64,000 nucleotides of DNA from Gnetum montanum (GCA_015680685.1 MNCI01026912.1:95910-159909); one strand, 5' to 3'. Positions 24,955-35,659 are shown, counted from the stretch's first letter. Translations and numbers: made by a program. The notes: a model not told the origin generated them from the sequence alone.

Positions 24955-27900
24955 GAAACATGGTACTATTATGGAAAATTAACTCACGAAACAATTGCAA
25001 AAGAACATCTCAGAGGATGTTTACCACAACCATTTTGTAATACATACATGGCTGAACTGAAGAAACAAAATCTATGTGTAGCAAAAATGAGTTTCGGACA
25101 GATAAGACAATTTTTAGAACAAACCAATAGAGAGTTGTGCTATGCTCAAGAAACCCAACAATTAGTTAAAAAGTTAAATACTAGATTAGGTAAAAGTTTG
25201 TGTTTAGAATTATGTCCTGAAGAAAAATACAAAAACAAAGAAAAACAGAAAACACAAAAAATATGTAAATCATGTCATGGGTCTTCTTCAAGATCCAAAC
25301 CACGTAAACAATGGAGAAGGAAACAATCATCACCTCCTCGTAGACATGTTAAACGGTATTTTGGTTTTTTCCGTAGACGACCTCGTAGGATGTCGCCTAA
25401 CAACATTAAATGCTTTATTTGTGGAGGTCCACATCTGGCAACCGATTGTCCAAACAAAGATAAGGACAAGAAAAAGGTTCATTTTATTCAAAAACATAAC
25501 ATTAGGGAAACACACTTTGAATGGATATATGATCCCGAAGAAACAGATATTTCTTACAATCCACAAAGTGACATATGTCCCTCATCTCCATCTGAACAAA
25601 GCGAAAGTGAAAATGAGTATTGGAAAGAATACGATAGGCAACACGCTTCTGATTACGCCGAACCTTCGTATCCTTCTGACTCCTCCGACGAAGATGTTTA
25701 TTATTGTAATATGAATCGTGCCACAACATCCAGACCTACACGAGAATCCAATGAAACCAAACGGGTACAAGATCAGATAACATTAACTAGGATTCAGTTA
25801 GATAAATTAAAATCTAAGTTAAAACGTACGCCAATAGATGATCTAACAATCTATATCCAATTAGATAAACAGGTTAGTGAGAAAAAGGTTGAATTAAAAG
25901 CCTTGAAAAAATATGAAAAAGATATTAACAACTCTTATGACAGTTAACCAATAGAATCAGAAGCAGAACATCAGGAAGAATTAGAAGAATGGCTACTAGA
26001 AGAAGAACAGAGGTTACAAAAACCTTCATATAACGATCAACAACTAGAAGAACATGGAAAAAGAAAGTTGCGAATACAACAGTTAAAAATCTTCTTAGAT
26101 AGAGCTGGAAAAGAACTTGAGAAATTAGAAGAAGAAGAAGAAGCTTATTTACAGAAAGCTTATGAAGAAGAAATTTCTCAGATTCACATGATTAGAGTCA
26201 ATCAGAATCAGCAGCATAAGGTACAAACTCCTCTCTGTACCTTCTGGATTAAATTAAAAGGTTTTAAACCATATCCTATAGATGCTTTGATAGACTTTGG
26301 TGCAGAAGTTAGTTTAGCAAATGAAGCTATCATCCCTTCCTATTTTTGGGAACCTAGGGAAAAGCTCATTGTAAGTTTCAACAAAACTGCAACCACAGTT
26401 GATCGTATTTTTTCTCTTCCAATTTTATTACCAGACCATTCTATCTTTCCATTAAAAGTTAATGTTATTAATTGGTTGTCTTATGATATGGTGATAGGTG
26501 TTGATAATTTAGCTTTATTAGAACCATATACCATTAATCATAATTATGTCTCATTAGGATCACATCGTTTTGCTAGAACCTTTAATCCTGTAAATCGTTT
26601 TACAAAACCAAAATATAAAATTCCAAAAACCCAATGGATAGTGAATCAGATCCAACAACATAAATCTGCCTTTGACTTACTACGCGAAAAATTTATGAAG
26701 GTTGCAAGTGAAGATCCAACCGCTTTTTGTCATAAGAAACAACATTGGTGTAGAATAGAACTTCTTGATGGTGTTACACCAGAATCCAAAGCACACCACA
26801 TAGGCATGTCCCTTGAACTAAAAGAAGAATGTGCCCAAGAAATCAAACAATTACTAGAAAAAGGTATGCTACAGTCAAGTACTAGTATGTTTTCATGTGC
26901 AGCTTTTTATGTTAACAAACGGGCAAAACTTATCAGAGGTAAGAAACGTTTAGTGATTAATTATAAGCCATTAAATCCAATTATCAAATCTATTCAGCAT
27001 CCTATACCTAGTAAGGATGACTTGTTCCAACGATTACAAGGGACGCATATCTATTCTAAATTCGATTTAAAAAGCGGATTTTGGCAGATTCAAGTCCACC
27101 CAGAAGATAGATGGAAAACGACGTTTACCGTTCCACAAGGTTTGTATGAATGAACTGTTCTCCCTTTTGGGATTAAAATAGCTCCTTCTATTTTCCAAGC
27201 TTGCATGGACTCTATCTTCAAAGACTATCCATACATATTAGTATATATTGACGATATTTTAGTATTATCTAAAAATAGTCAAGAACATCAACAGCATTTA
27301 GAAAAATTATACCAACTTATTGATACCAATGGATTAGTACTCTCTCCATCAGAGAAGAAAATTCAGATTGCAGTTGATGAGGTAAAATTCTTAGGAGTAA
27401 TCATTAAAAATGGGCAAATTAGTTTACAGGAGCACATCTTGTTTGATATCCATAAATTTCCTGATATCATAACAGATAAGACCCAACTATAGAGATTCCT
27501 TGGTTGTTTAAATTATTTATCTGGATTTTATAAAGATCTTGCAAAAGATCGTAAAATCTTAAATCAACAGCTAATGAAGAATCCTCAACCGTGGAATGAT
27601 CAACATACAGCCACAGTTCGTCGCCTCAAAGAACAATATACCAAATTACCCTATTTACGATTACCAACCAATGGTACACTAGTTCTGGAAACTGATGCTT
27701 CCGAAGAATTCTAGGGCGCTGTCCTAAAAGAAGATCTGCATGGGGTGATTTACATTTGTAGGTATGCTAGCGATAAATTCAATCCTGCAGAACTTAACTA
27801 TCATTCTACCCACAAAGAATTATTAGCCATCATCCGTGGTATTGAAAAGTTCAGGCTTTTCTTACAAGAAAAGCATTTTATCATCTGGTCTGACCTCAAA

Positions 27901-28062
27901 TATTTTGATAAATATTTACAGACAAAACACCTGAACAAGGTAGCCCATACTAGACTGATTAGGTGGTCTTTATTTTTAGCAAATTTTAGTTATACAACTC
28001 AGTATCTTTCTGGTGCTAAGAATAATTTAGCTGATTACCTAACACGAGAATTTCAATACTAA
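24955..28062 (+). pseudogene. EVE1 ORF1, 3' part: capsid C-half, protease, reverse transcriptase, RNase H (broken)
   Basis: One frame runs from the left viral end to the stop at 28060-28062, interrupted by stops at 25945, 27151, 27490 and 27712. In order: capsid C-terminal part with a basic arm (about 25290-25400) and a zinc knuckle CFICGGPHLATDC (25411-25449, spacing CX2CX3HX4C); a Ser/Asp/Glu-rich tail; a coiled coil (about 25740-26200); an aspartic protease whose active-site triplet reads Asp-Phe-Gly (26293-26301) where Asp-Ser/Thr-Gly is usual; reverse transcriptase with YIDD at 27244-27255; and RNase H with ETDAS (about 27688), HKELLAI and SDLKYF. In a working virus these make and package the reverse-transcribed genome. 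Four stops and the altered protease site mean this copy cannot make the full product. Confidence 0.9.
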
Positions 28063-28191
28063 TAATGTGTTTCTGTGCAGCTAGGTTCTTGAATGAAGGA
28101 TGGGAGCTTCGTTCAAGTCAGAGAGTCCTCCCTTATCTGTTTTCTCATTTGTATTTATCTCATCATGAAATAACCTCCATCCACGAAAATT

Positions 28192-28971
28192 ATGAGTGAT
28201 TGGTATATTTACGCTAATGAGTCTTATAGGAACTCTGTCTATCCCCATATCGCCTATACATATTTCGGCCATCCTAATGTTGTGTTAGATGACCTGTATC
28301 CACCTGTACATGTAAAAACCAGCATCCATGCTAACCAGTTTGTGAATGAATGTGTACATCCAAATACTGATCCCAGTGAGGAACCTTCATTAAACCACTG
28401 GCCTCGTTATAAACCATTAGACTGTCATTTTTATCATCTGGATTTTAATGTGCCAATTGATATGCCTACTGATGATCATCCATTTTGGGAATGGTGGGCT
28501 CTATATGGTCACCAAGTCCGTGACTATCCTACCAACTATGATCCTGCTCAAATTCGTAGATTCAGAGCCATGCGACATGGAGATTTTGCTTATTTTTCTT
28601 GTCTCACAACCTTGGCTCATTTTGCTTTTTTGGATCATAACCCTTCCTATTTCATTACAACTAGTCTCAGTAGAAGAGCAGACTGGCAGAATCCCTGGAA
28701 TCTTGCCTGGTACCAAGATGTCTTAACAGCAACAGCATCAGACATTATTGCGCATTGTGAACGCAATCATATTATTCCATCCACACTAGAGCCATATAAT
28801 TATGACTCGTCCTTTCAGATGCTTCAAAGGGAAGGCGGTAATTGGCGTGTCAGATGGTACAATACAGCTGTCCAAGTTCCATCATCATCTTCTGAAGATG
28901 AAGAGGTATCCGAGGCACCAACAACTCCACGTGAGTCTGACGAATCTGACAACAGTGGTGATGAACAGTAA
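28192..28971 (+). CDS. EVE1 ORF2: unbroken 259-aa protein of unknown function
   Basis: It starts 130 bp after the polyprotein stop and ends about 115 bp before the viral TATA box. I do not recognise it. The protein is rich in Trp, Tyr and His in its body (for example HPFWEWWALYGHQ and ADWQNPWNLAWYQD), has no transmembrane segment, and ends in an acidic Ser-rich tail (SSSSEDEEVSEAP and SDESDNSGDEQ). The codon frame has no stop or shift across 260 codons, while ORF1 has seven breaks over about 5.3 kb. Caulimovirids often carry a small ORF after the polymerase: a translational transactivator in some genera, unknown in florendoviruses. I see no sequence feature that assigns it to the transactivator. 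Whether it is expressed from the plant genome is unknown. Confidence 0.7.
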   Translation: MSDWYIYANESYRNSVYPHIAYTYFGHPNVVLDDLYPPVHVKTSIHANQFVNECVHPNTDPSEEPSLNHWPRYKPLDCHFYHLDFNVPIDMPTDDHPFWEWWALYGHQVRDYPTNYDPAQIRRFRAMRHGDFAYFSCLTTLAHFAFLDHNPSYFITTSLSRRADWQNPWNLAWYQDVLTATASDIIAHCERNHIIPSTLEPYNYDSSFQMLQREGGNWRVRWYNTAVQVPSSSSEDEEVSEAPTTPRESDESDNSGDEQ

Positions 28972-29085
28972 AAGCTATCCAAAACAGTAAAAGTAAATCT
29001 GGAATAGTAGATTGTGTAATTAAAGCATATCTCATAGTGCAGTATGCTGAGTCATGTTCCACTAACCCTAAGGCGGTTCTCATCC

Positions 29086-29093
29086 TATATAAG
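29086..29093 (+). promoter_or_regulatory. EVE1 promoter TATA box
   Basis: TATATAAG in CATCCTATATAAGGAACC lies 115 bp after ORF2 and about 410 bp before the primer site, the expected place for the pregenomic RNA promoter of a caulimovirid. The start is inferred near 29120. Confidence 0.7.
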
Positions 29094-29218
29094 GAACCTC
29101 CTACCTCATTGTAAGGGCACTGTAAAGAGTCAATTTTCCATTTCTGCAAGAGTTAGTCTTCCAGTTTTCTTTTGCAAGTCCCTTCTGTCCATATGCAAGT
29201 GTGTGTGTATTCCATATT

Positions 29219-29400
29219 AGAGAAATCTGAAAGTGATGCGTAGTGCTCCTTTCAAAGCATTCCTGGTATGAAGGTCAATGTCCAAGCAGAGAAATCATAA
29301 AGTGCTGCGTAGTGCACCTTTGCAAGCATTCCTGCTTACCCAGTGTCTGTAACAGAGATATCTCAAATTGATGTGCCATGCTCGTCTGAAAGCATTCCTG
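29219..29400 (+). repeat. Three tandem repeats of 66-69 bp in the EVE1 leader
   Basis: Units start at 29219, 29288 and 29354 with AGAGAAATC or AGAGATATC. Each contains a GATGCGTAGTGCTCC-like core and ends in AGCATTCCTG. They lie between the inferred transcription start and the primer site. Confidence 0.85.
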
Positions 29401-29495
29401 TTCTGAAGATATTGTATTGAAGTGTTTGAAAGTTATTAATGAAGTATTTGAGAGTTATGTGTCTTTGTTAATAACCCGTTGTGTAACTTTGAGAG

Positions 29496-29507
29496 TGGTA
29501 TCAGAGC
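29496..29507 (+). other. EVE1 primer binding site (tRNA-Met)
   Basis: TGGTATCAGAGC is a perfect match to the plant initiator tRNA-Met complement used by Caulimoviridae to start minus-strand synthesis. It defines the conventional zero point of the viral map. Confidence 0.88.
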
Positions 29508-29583
29508 CTGCGTTCCATTCCATGCATCGTCCGTTCATCCACCTGTGTCCCATCCGCTGTCGTGCCTCGTTCTTTTTCTCCTT

Positions 29584-29598
29584 GGGGGGGGGGGGGGG
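29584..29598 (+). other. Run of 15 G in the EVE1 leader
   Basis: A pure G tract, followed by AG, lies 77 bp downstream of the primer site. It could be a purine-rich plus-strand priming site, a later expansion, or a sequencing-prone homopolymer. The length should be treated as uncertain. Confidence 0.6.
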
Positions 29599-29820
29599 AG
29601 TGTTACTATTGTTTATTTATGATCTATTTGCAGGGATATTGCTGAAATCATCCGGTGTTGATGGAGCAATATTGTTGACGTTGTCCGCTACGTGTTGAAG
29701 ACAGATCGCCGAAAGTAAGTTGCGCATCGCTTAGCCGAGGAGAGGCGTTAGAGTAAGACGTGCCGTGAGGCAGTCCTAGATACACGGTGTCAACAATCCC
29801 AAGCAACACAACCTTCAGCA

Positions 29821-31994
29821 ATGGCAGATCCTTCACAAATGACGGGTAATGCTTATTTCCGCCGAGTCTCTAAATATTGTTCTACATCTAAAGGTAGTAG
29901 TCCTTTACCTGTTCCTAAACGTCACGAAATATATTCTTCATCATGTTTAAATGTTATTGGGTCATGGAAAGAAATGTATTTATCAGAATGTGATTTAGAA
30001 ATATCTGGTAGTGGTCTTCGTCCTATAGCGTTGTCTTTCTTCACTGAACCAGAAGTAGAAACCTGGATCAAATGAGGTTTCCATTATATTCATTTAGCCG
30101 AATTAACAGTAGTGATCCATCCTCACTTTAATTATAGATTACAAGCTCCTTATTGGATTGCCGTAATAGATAGAAGATTTAAAACGTTTGAAGAAGCCAT
30201 TATCACCCAGGCCAAAGGAACTTTAGCATCGGATGCAGTGATCGTCACGATCCCTAACTTCACGTTGTCATTACACGATCCTCATCTATATAAATCTTTA
30301 ATGATTATTATATATTTGCCTATTGATATGCTTCCTAAGTCTATTTACGCTACTATTTCAACTAGGTTGATTTTTAAGGTATTCAGTAGTACTGCTATTA
30401 AGACCCTGTATCCATATAACCAACAGAAAGTCCAAGTAGGATCTTCAGATATAGAATATGGTATCGAGATAGACACAGAAGACTTACCAATACATCATCA
30501 ATACCTTGATCTATCCAACATGATTGACTATTACTTTCGTTTAGAGAAAAAATGGAACATGCCAACAAAACGTCGCTATAAAGTCAATCTCTTACCACCA
30601 AAATTCACAGATATAGATCCACTTGATCAAGTACATAAGAAAAGAAAACCTAGGTTATTCCAAAAAGAAAAACCCTTGGTCATTAAAAACCAAGAACAAC
30701 AAGAAAAGAAACTTGACCAAAACCTAGAGCTCTCTAGTTTACATGATACTATCATGGCTTTACAGTCTTAGCTATCTCAGTCCCTGAGAAAAACTGAAAC
30801 TCTGCAACTAGAGATGGAAAAAATTAGAAGAAAAGATAAAGCACAGGCAAAAATAGTGGAATTGGATCCTGAAAGCTTTGATGATGAGTCCATCCCAGAA
30901 TCCATTGCCTCCTCTACAAAATCATCTCTGTTTAAACAAAGTACAGGGGATCCTTCGTGTCAACATAGGATATTAAAAGAAGTAGATAATCAATATCACT
31001 GTACAGAATGTGATGCTTTATTAAAAACATGTAGGATTGAAATGAATAGAAATGCATTACCGAAAAGTACATTTGCACAGCACCAAGAAAGGTTAACAGC
31101 TTTAGAGAAACCTCAGAAGAAACATGAGTTTGTCCAACATATACCTGAAGGAGAAACAAATCCAACAGAGTATGTCTATACTCTCCATACGAAAAAGACA
31201 GCAGATATACCTGCTGATGCTATTTGTATGCTTAATTGGACAAATACAACATTAAATGATCTTGTTTATAGTAACAAGACACAAATGAGTGTTCTTGAAA
31301 GTATGTACACTATGAATGCAAATACCGATCTAAATACAGGTTTATTGTATAGGAAATTAGAAAGAATGTCTAGGTCATTGGAAGCCAAGTCTCCAAAACC
31401 AACTGCTCCACCTATTCCTTCATCAGCCTCAGATCTTTCCTTCTTCTCCTCCTGCACTCACCCATAAAGATATAGAAGAATTTAAACAAAGACAGAGAGA
31501 ATCTCGAGTCAGAAAAGGAAAGGGAAAATTAGTCTTGATGAATGAAGGACACTCTGATCATAGTTCTGACCATGAAGAATCTGAACTAGATGATCAACAA
31601 GCTGAGGAAGCAGTATTATTAGCTAAAACAGATGAGCAAGTACAATGTGCAACAGAAGCCATGTTAACACAATCTAGAAAAGCTGGAGATATTCAGCCTA
31701 AGTTTAACATGGATAACAAAACTCTTAGGGAAAGACAAGATGTCTTAGACGCTATACAATCGTATCTTACGGTTCAAATAGATTTTGCTAAGAAGTCGAC
31801 ATTACAAGCCATTATCAACGCAACGTATAATTTCCAAGGAAATTTGAGAAAATGGTGGGGTCACATACCAGCTGTAGTAAAAACAAGGTTAATATCTCAA
31901 CCTACGGTTATTTTCCTTAGCGCAATTATCAAAGAATTCATTGGATATAATGGAAAAGTGGAATTAGAACCTAAAATAATTGAAACATAGGTAC
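29821..31994 (+). pseudogene. EVE1 ORF1, 5' part: movement protein, linker, capsid N-half (broken)
   Basis: The ATG at 29821 opens the polyprotein 314 bp after the primer site. The movement-protein region (about 29990-30620) contains HPHFNYRLQAPYWIAVIDRR and a following beta-rich core shared with both arms at 46.8 kb and 52.8 kb. A Lys-rich linker and coiled coil follow, then a Cys/His cluster (Cys 30958 to Cys 31011), then an acidic segment and the start of the capsid domain with LRKWWGHIP (about 31846). Breaks are a TGA at 30073, a TAG at 30769 and a one-base frameshift near 31436. The reading continues on the circular map into the left viral end at 24955. Confidence 0.87.
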
Positions 31995-32105
31995 ATCCCA
32001 AGATATGTAGTCTACGTAAAATTTTATAAACCACCATTGCCTTCTAGAATCAAACCCATAACTTAGAGCTTCCAAATCAAGAGTTTTACCACTAGGCAAA
32101 CATCT
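31995..32105 (-). repeat. tRNA-like SINE fragment next to the right EVE1 junction
   Basis: Read on the minus strand, box A TGCCTAGTGGTAAAA (32098-32084) and box B GGGTTTGATTC (32057-32047) are spaced as in a tRNA-derived SINE. The unit runs towards the viral junction and no tail is clear, so it may be truncated by the EVE1 insertion. Confidence 0.45.
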
Positions 32106-32832
32106 CATTGTTACTTTTGCATAGGAAAATTGAAATTTTACTTACATCTTCTAAAATTCTCTGTTAAATTGATGGTATAAGTTTCACAATTCCTTTTAGG
32201 AAAAATTTTCCATAACTTTTTTTTCTTTCTTAGGAGAAACTTTAGACTTGGATCTATAATGGTTGGGGCACAAAAAAGTCATATGAAAAACATAATCAAA
32301 GGTACAGGCTTGGAAAGTGTCCAAAAGAATGATTGCCATGGCAAACAAAACATAATATTACTCTAACACAAAAATTCAAGCACCTTAATAGAGTAATTAA
32401 TATAAAGTAAAATAAAAAAGAAAACAAAATTTTTAAAGCGGCATATCTTCAAAAAGCACTGAAATCTTGACATGCAAAGAACTAAGTAAGCCATTCCTCT
32501 TATTGTTTGAATTAAAATTCATTGTTTTTCTTGAAAGCAATAGACCAAATATTTTGAACTTGTAAAATAACATGTGGAATGATGGTGGTTCCTTGAAACA
32601 AAGAAACATTATGTGCAATCAACCATTGATAAAAGATGCAAGGAATGAGAGCTTTTACACATATATTCCACCATTTTTCTATCACATATAAATAGATGCT
32701 TGTAAGGTAAATTTTTCCTTGTCTAACAAGAATACTATTGACTCAAAGACTCTAACGAGGGTGAAGAGTCTCAACATACGATCCATAACAAGTAACGAGG
32801 TGAAGATCTTTAATGTGTGATACCACTTTCTT
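32106..32832. other. AT-rich stretch, no supportable gene
   Basis: Short open stretches only. On the minus strand this would lie downstream of the possible copia primer site at 32844-32833, but no gag or pol motif is readable. Confidence 0.35.
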
Positions 32833-32844
32833 GCTTTGATACAA

Positions 32845-33148
32845 ATATTAGTATTCAAGCACAACTATCTATTTTGAATCCTTTTGCTATTTAAGTTCAA
32901 GTAAGGATGTTAAAAATTGATGTAAATTTTGTTAGGATTGGAACTTTCCTTCTTTCTAACAATTAATTTTCTTTATTTATTTTTTAAATGTATCAATTGT
33001 AAGATTATTCACCTAAGTAGATAGTCCTAGAATTCAAAGATTTTTTCTTTCCTTATTGTTTGTTTACTCATTGTCCAACTTTGTGATGTACTATGAATTT
33101 TCTTTGCTCATTATTAATATATATATATATATATTTGGGGGTCTAACA
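32845..33148 (-). repeat. Possible copia-type LTR on the minus strand (low confidence)
   Basis: On the minus strand the segment begins TGTTAGACCCCC at 33148 and is followed at 32844-32833 by TTGTATCAAAGC, one or two changes from a tRNA-Met primer site. It includes a (TA)n tract at about 33117-33134. No second LTR was found. Confidence 0.3.
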
Positions 33149-33291
33149 CTCCCCATAGACAACCAAAATTTTAGTACATCTTTAAGAGTTGAATTGGGTT
33201 AGACCCAAATGCGAATACACTTAAAAATTTCCTCCTAATAAATACATATCTTTGCACATTGAAAAAGAGCATGATGCAAGGTCTCTGCATG

Positions 33292-34166
33292 TGATGAAAC
33301 ATGAAAATTATACTGATATTGTAGCTACTACATATCATTTGTTACATTGCATTTGCTATATTGTAAGCTGGGATGCTATGTTGCAAATATGATATCGCAA
33401 TTACAATAAATGCCTATAAATACAACTCATCTATTGTATTTATGGCATCTTTGGTTATTTTAATGGTTAGACTCTTGTAGTTTTCTTTTGTAATCTTAGC
33501 AAATAGTCAGTGAGTGCTTGCAACGTGGATTTAAGTCAATTGTATGACATCTTTTTTGAGTGGCATTATATTTGGACATATTCCATGAATGCCAATAAGA
33601 TCAAGATTGATTCATATTAATTGCAACACTTTGACTTAGAATAGATTTACTTTTAACGCAATTTACTTTATATATACTTAGTTAATATTTACATTTTTAT
33701 GCACATTAATTATTTGGCAGAATAAGCGCGACCAGTTTTGAGCGTTAACATATATTTTCTTGGTAATGCCATCAACATTATTGCTTGGTTGGCCTAATAG
33801 CATAACACTTTGTAATCCTATTAGTGGGTATGTGACGTTAGGACATGTACGACAAGTTGCGAATAGACACTTATCGTCCTAAGGATAGTTTAGGATTTAT
33901 CTTCTTGTTATTAATTAGATTAATTAAATAATTAATTTTCATGTTTTCATATGGCTTAGTTGCACAACATCAATAATTATATTTCTTAGTTTGGACTAAA
34001 CCATACGTGATAGAGCTATCACTAGTCCAAGTAAGAAAATAATGACTTGCGATCAACACCTAATGATCTAGATACTACACTAGTTCCATCCATGGAATTT
34101 GACCAAATTATGTGTGAATGCTTGTGATTTGTATGGTTGGGTGTTGGGGCCATTCATTACTCATCA
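33292..34166 (+). repeat. 5' LTR of element A (875 bp)
   Basis: It begins TGATGAAACATG and ends ATTACTCATCA, with the TGATGA/TCATCA terminal inverted repeat of the family. The internal body matches the other LTRs here (ACCATACGTGATAGAGCTATCACTAG block, then GTATGGTTGGG). Confidence 0.85.
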
Positions 34167-34186
34167 TTGGCATCATTGTCGATGAT
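34167..34186 (+). other. Decayed tRNA-Asp primer binding site of element A
   Basis: TTGGCATCATTGTCGATGAT follows the LTR directly. Against element E's TTGGCGCCGTTGCCAGGGAC, most differences are C to T or G to A. Confidence 0.75.
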
Positions 34187-34300
34187 GGTGCTAGCGATAT
34201 AGATTAGTTATATTGTAAATGATTGATATAAAAGCATTAATGATTTATCTTTTAAGAAAAATTAATATTTTAAGTTACACATACATTATTAACTAAAAAC

Positions 34301-34776
34301 ATGTCTTCTTCACATAGGCTCGATAGTCAATTACATGATGAGAACATTGGTAAGAGTAATGATGGGATCTATATTGAAGAGAATTAGAGTGAACCACTAC
34401 AAGAAAAAGTTTCATATGCTCATTTTGACCCTTACTATATTCAAAGACTATGTTCAACTATCATGGACAATTCTAAAGGGAATGGAATAAGTCATAGAAC
34501 AAGGAGGGCCTCAAGGCCTAGGACCTCTAGCAAACCTAGAAGAGATGAACCAAGGGACCATAAAGGAAGATCCATGGCGATTCTCCGAGTTCACCATTTT
34601 CCTCTTCATATTCATTGTCTAATTCTAATGAAGATGAACATAGGTATGGAGATAGAGCTCCACTAGGGGGTTGAGATGAAGATAGAAATAGATATTGAAG
34701 TTAAGATAGAAGGCACCAAAGGGAGCAGAGATGAGACCATTACTATTAGAAAAATGAAAATAGAGATTATGACCAC
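34301..34776 (+). pseudogene. Element A gag, N-terminal part (broken)
   Basis: The ATG lies 134 bp after the LTR end, like the gag starts of elements B (142 bp) and E (141 bp). A stop follows at codon 29 and further stops occur. The later part is Arg/Asp/Lys-rich, matching the Arg-rich gag segment of B near 43400. It ends at the B insertion and continues at 57521. Confidence 0.65.
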
Positions 34777-35659
34777 TAATGAGCGGTGGAGCAATCCAAC
34801 ATCTAACCATACAAGTTATGAGTGTTCATGTGCAACCCGATCAAAATCCATGGATGATTAATGTTGATATGCTAGTAATTAAGGTAAGCTTGCAATCGTT
34901 GTCTTCCCACTTCAAGCTAGTAGAGTCTAAGTGTATGGTTTAGTTTGTAGTGAGGCATTTGTTAAATGATGTTGATTAGCCACTAATACTTTGAAGTGTA
35001 GACATGATAAAGATGAAAGTGAATACTAAGTCTAAGTAATAAGAAGTAAATCTATTCTAGTCTATAGCAATGGATAATAGTTCTTGATTTACTAAACATG
35101 TCTTGAGCTTATGTAATTGTCACTGGGATTACCAAGTATTACACTATTAGGCGAACCAAAAAATAATACTACTGAGATTACCAGATGATCACACTTAATG
35201 CTCGAAATCAGCCATATCCATTTTGCTTACTATTAACAAGTAAAAATAAAGTGTTGGAGAAAAGTAAAGTATCAAACTAGTAAAAGAGTAAACATAAAAA
35301 ACTAAGTAAATGCTGCAATGATGGGAAATAGTTTTGATCTTTATTTTTGTCACAACTTATGCCCAAGCACAAATTGTTTGAACAAAGATTCCATTCAACT
35401 ATGACACATCACACTGCAGCCATTCACTCTTCTAATTGCTAAGTCTAAGTTCAAGAAATAAAACTACAAGAGTTTGGCTATGATGGGAATGAAAAGCTAG
35501 CTGATTCAATGCCCAAGTGTTGTATTTATAGGGTTACACACATATCCCAAGACATCATATCAATGATGACATAGCATGTGCTACGACATTGTATTAACGA
35601 CATTGTTGATACGATATCATTGTTACGATATTGCAATGCATCAAAATTTGGATTTATCA
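34777..35659 (-). repeat. 3' LTR of element B (883 bp)
   Basis: On the minus strand it starts TGATAAATCCAAATTTTGATG at 35659 and ends CCGCTCATTA at 34777. It is preceded by a conserved AACTTGAGGATGAGTTT box and a GTAAGGGTA purine tract (35660-35695), which identifies it as the 3' LTR. Confidence 0.8.

Larger units (their letters stand above)
24955..31994 (+). mobile_element. EVE1: unit-length, circularly permuted endogenous caulimovirid
   Basis: Order in the DNA is: second half of capsid, protease, reverse transcriptase, RNase H, ORF2, TATA promoter, leader with tRNA-Met primer site, movement protein, linker, first half of capsid. The circular viral map has been opened inside the capsid gene, and about 7.03 kb, one genome length for the family, is present once. 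Both ends carry GAAACAT (24955 and 31982), extending to GAAACATGGTAC versus GAAACATAGGTAC. Polyprotein parts are in one frame except for one shift, so the virus had a single large ORF1 plus a small ORF2, a layout like petuviruses and florendoviruses. The genus is not decided here. Confidence 0.88.

Noticed and set aside
28081-28272. Minus-strand frame and other shadows over viral ORF2
   Set aside because: The plus-strand ORF2 covers the region and fits the viral gene order.
33117-33134. (TA)n microsatellite as a regulatory element
   Set aside because: Simple repeat with no supporting context beyond the doubtful copia LTR.
34463-34666. 67-codon open stretch as a separate gene
   Set aside because: It falls inside the gag region of element A and reads into its Arg-rich part.
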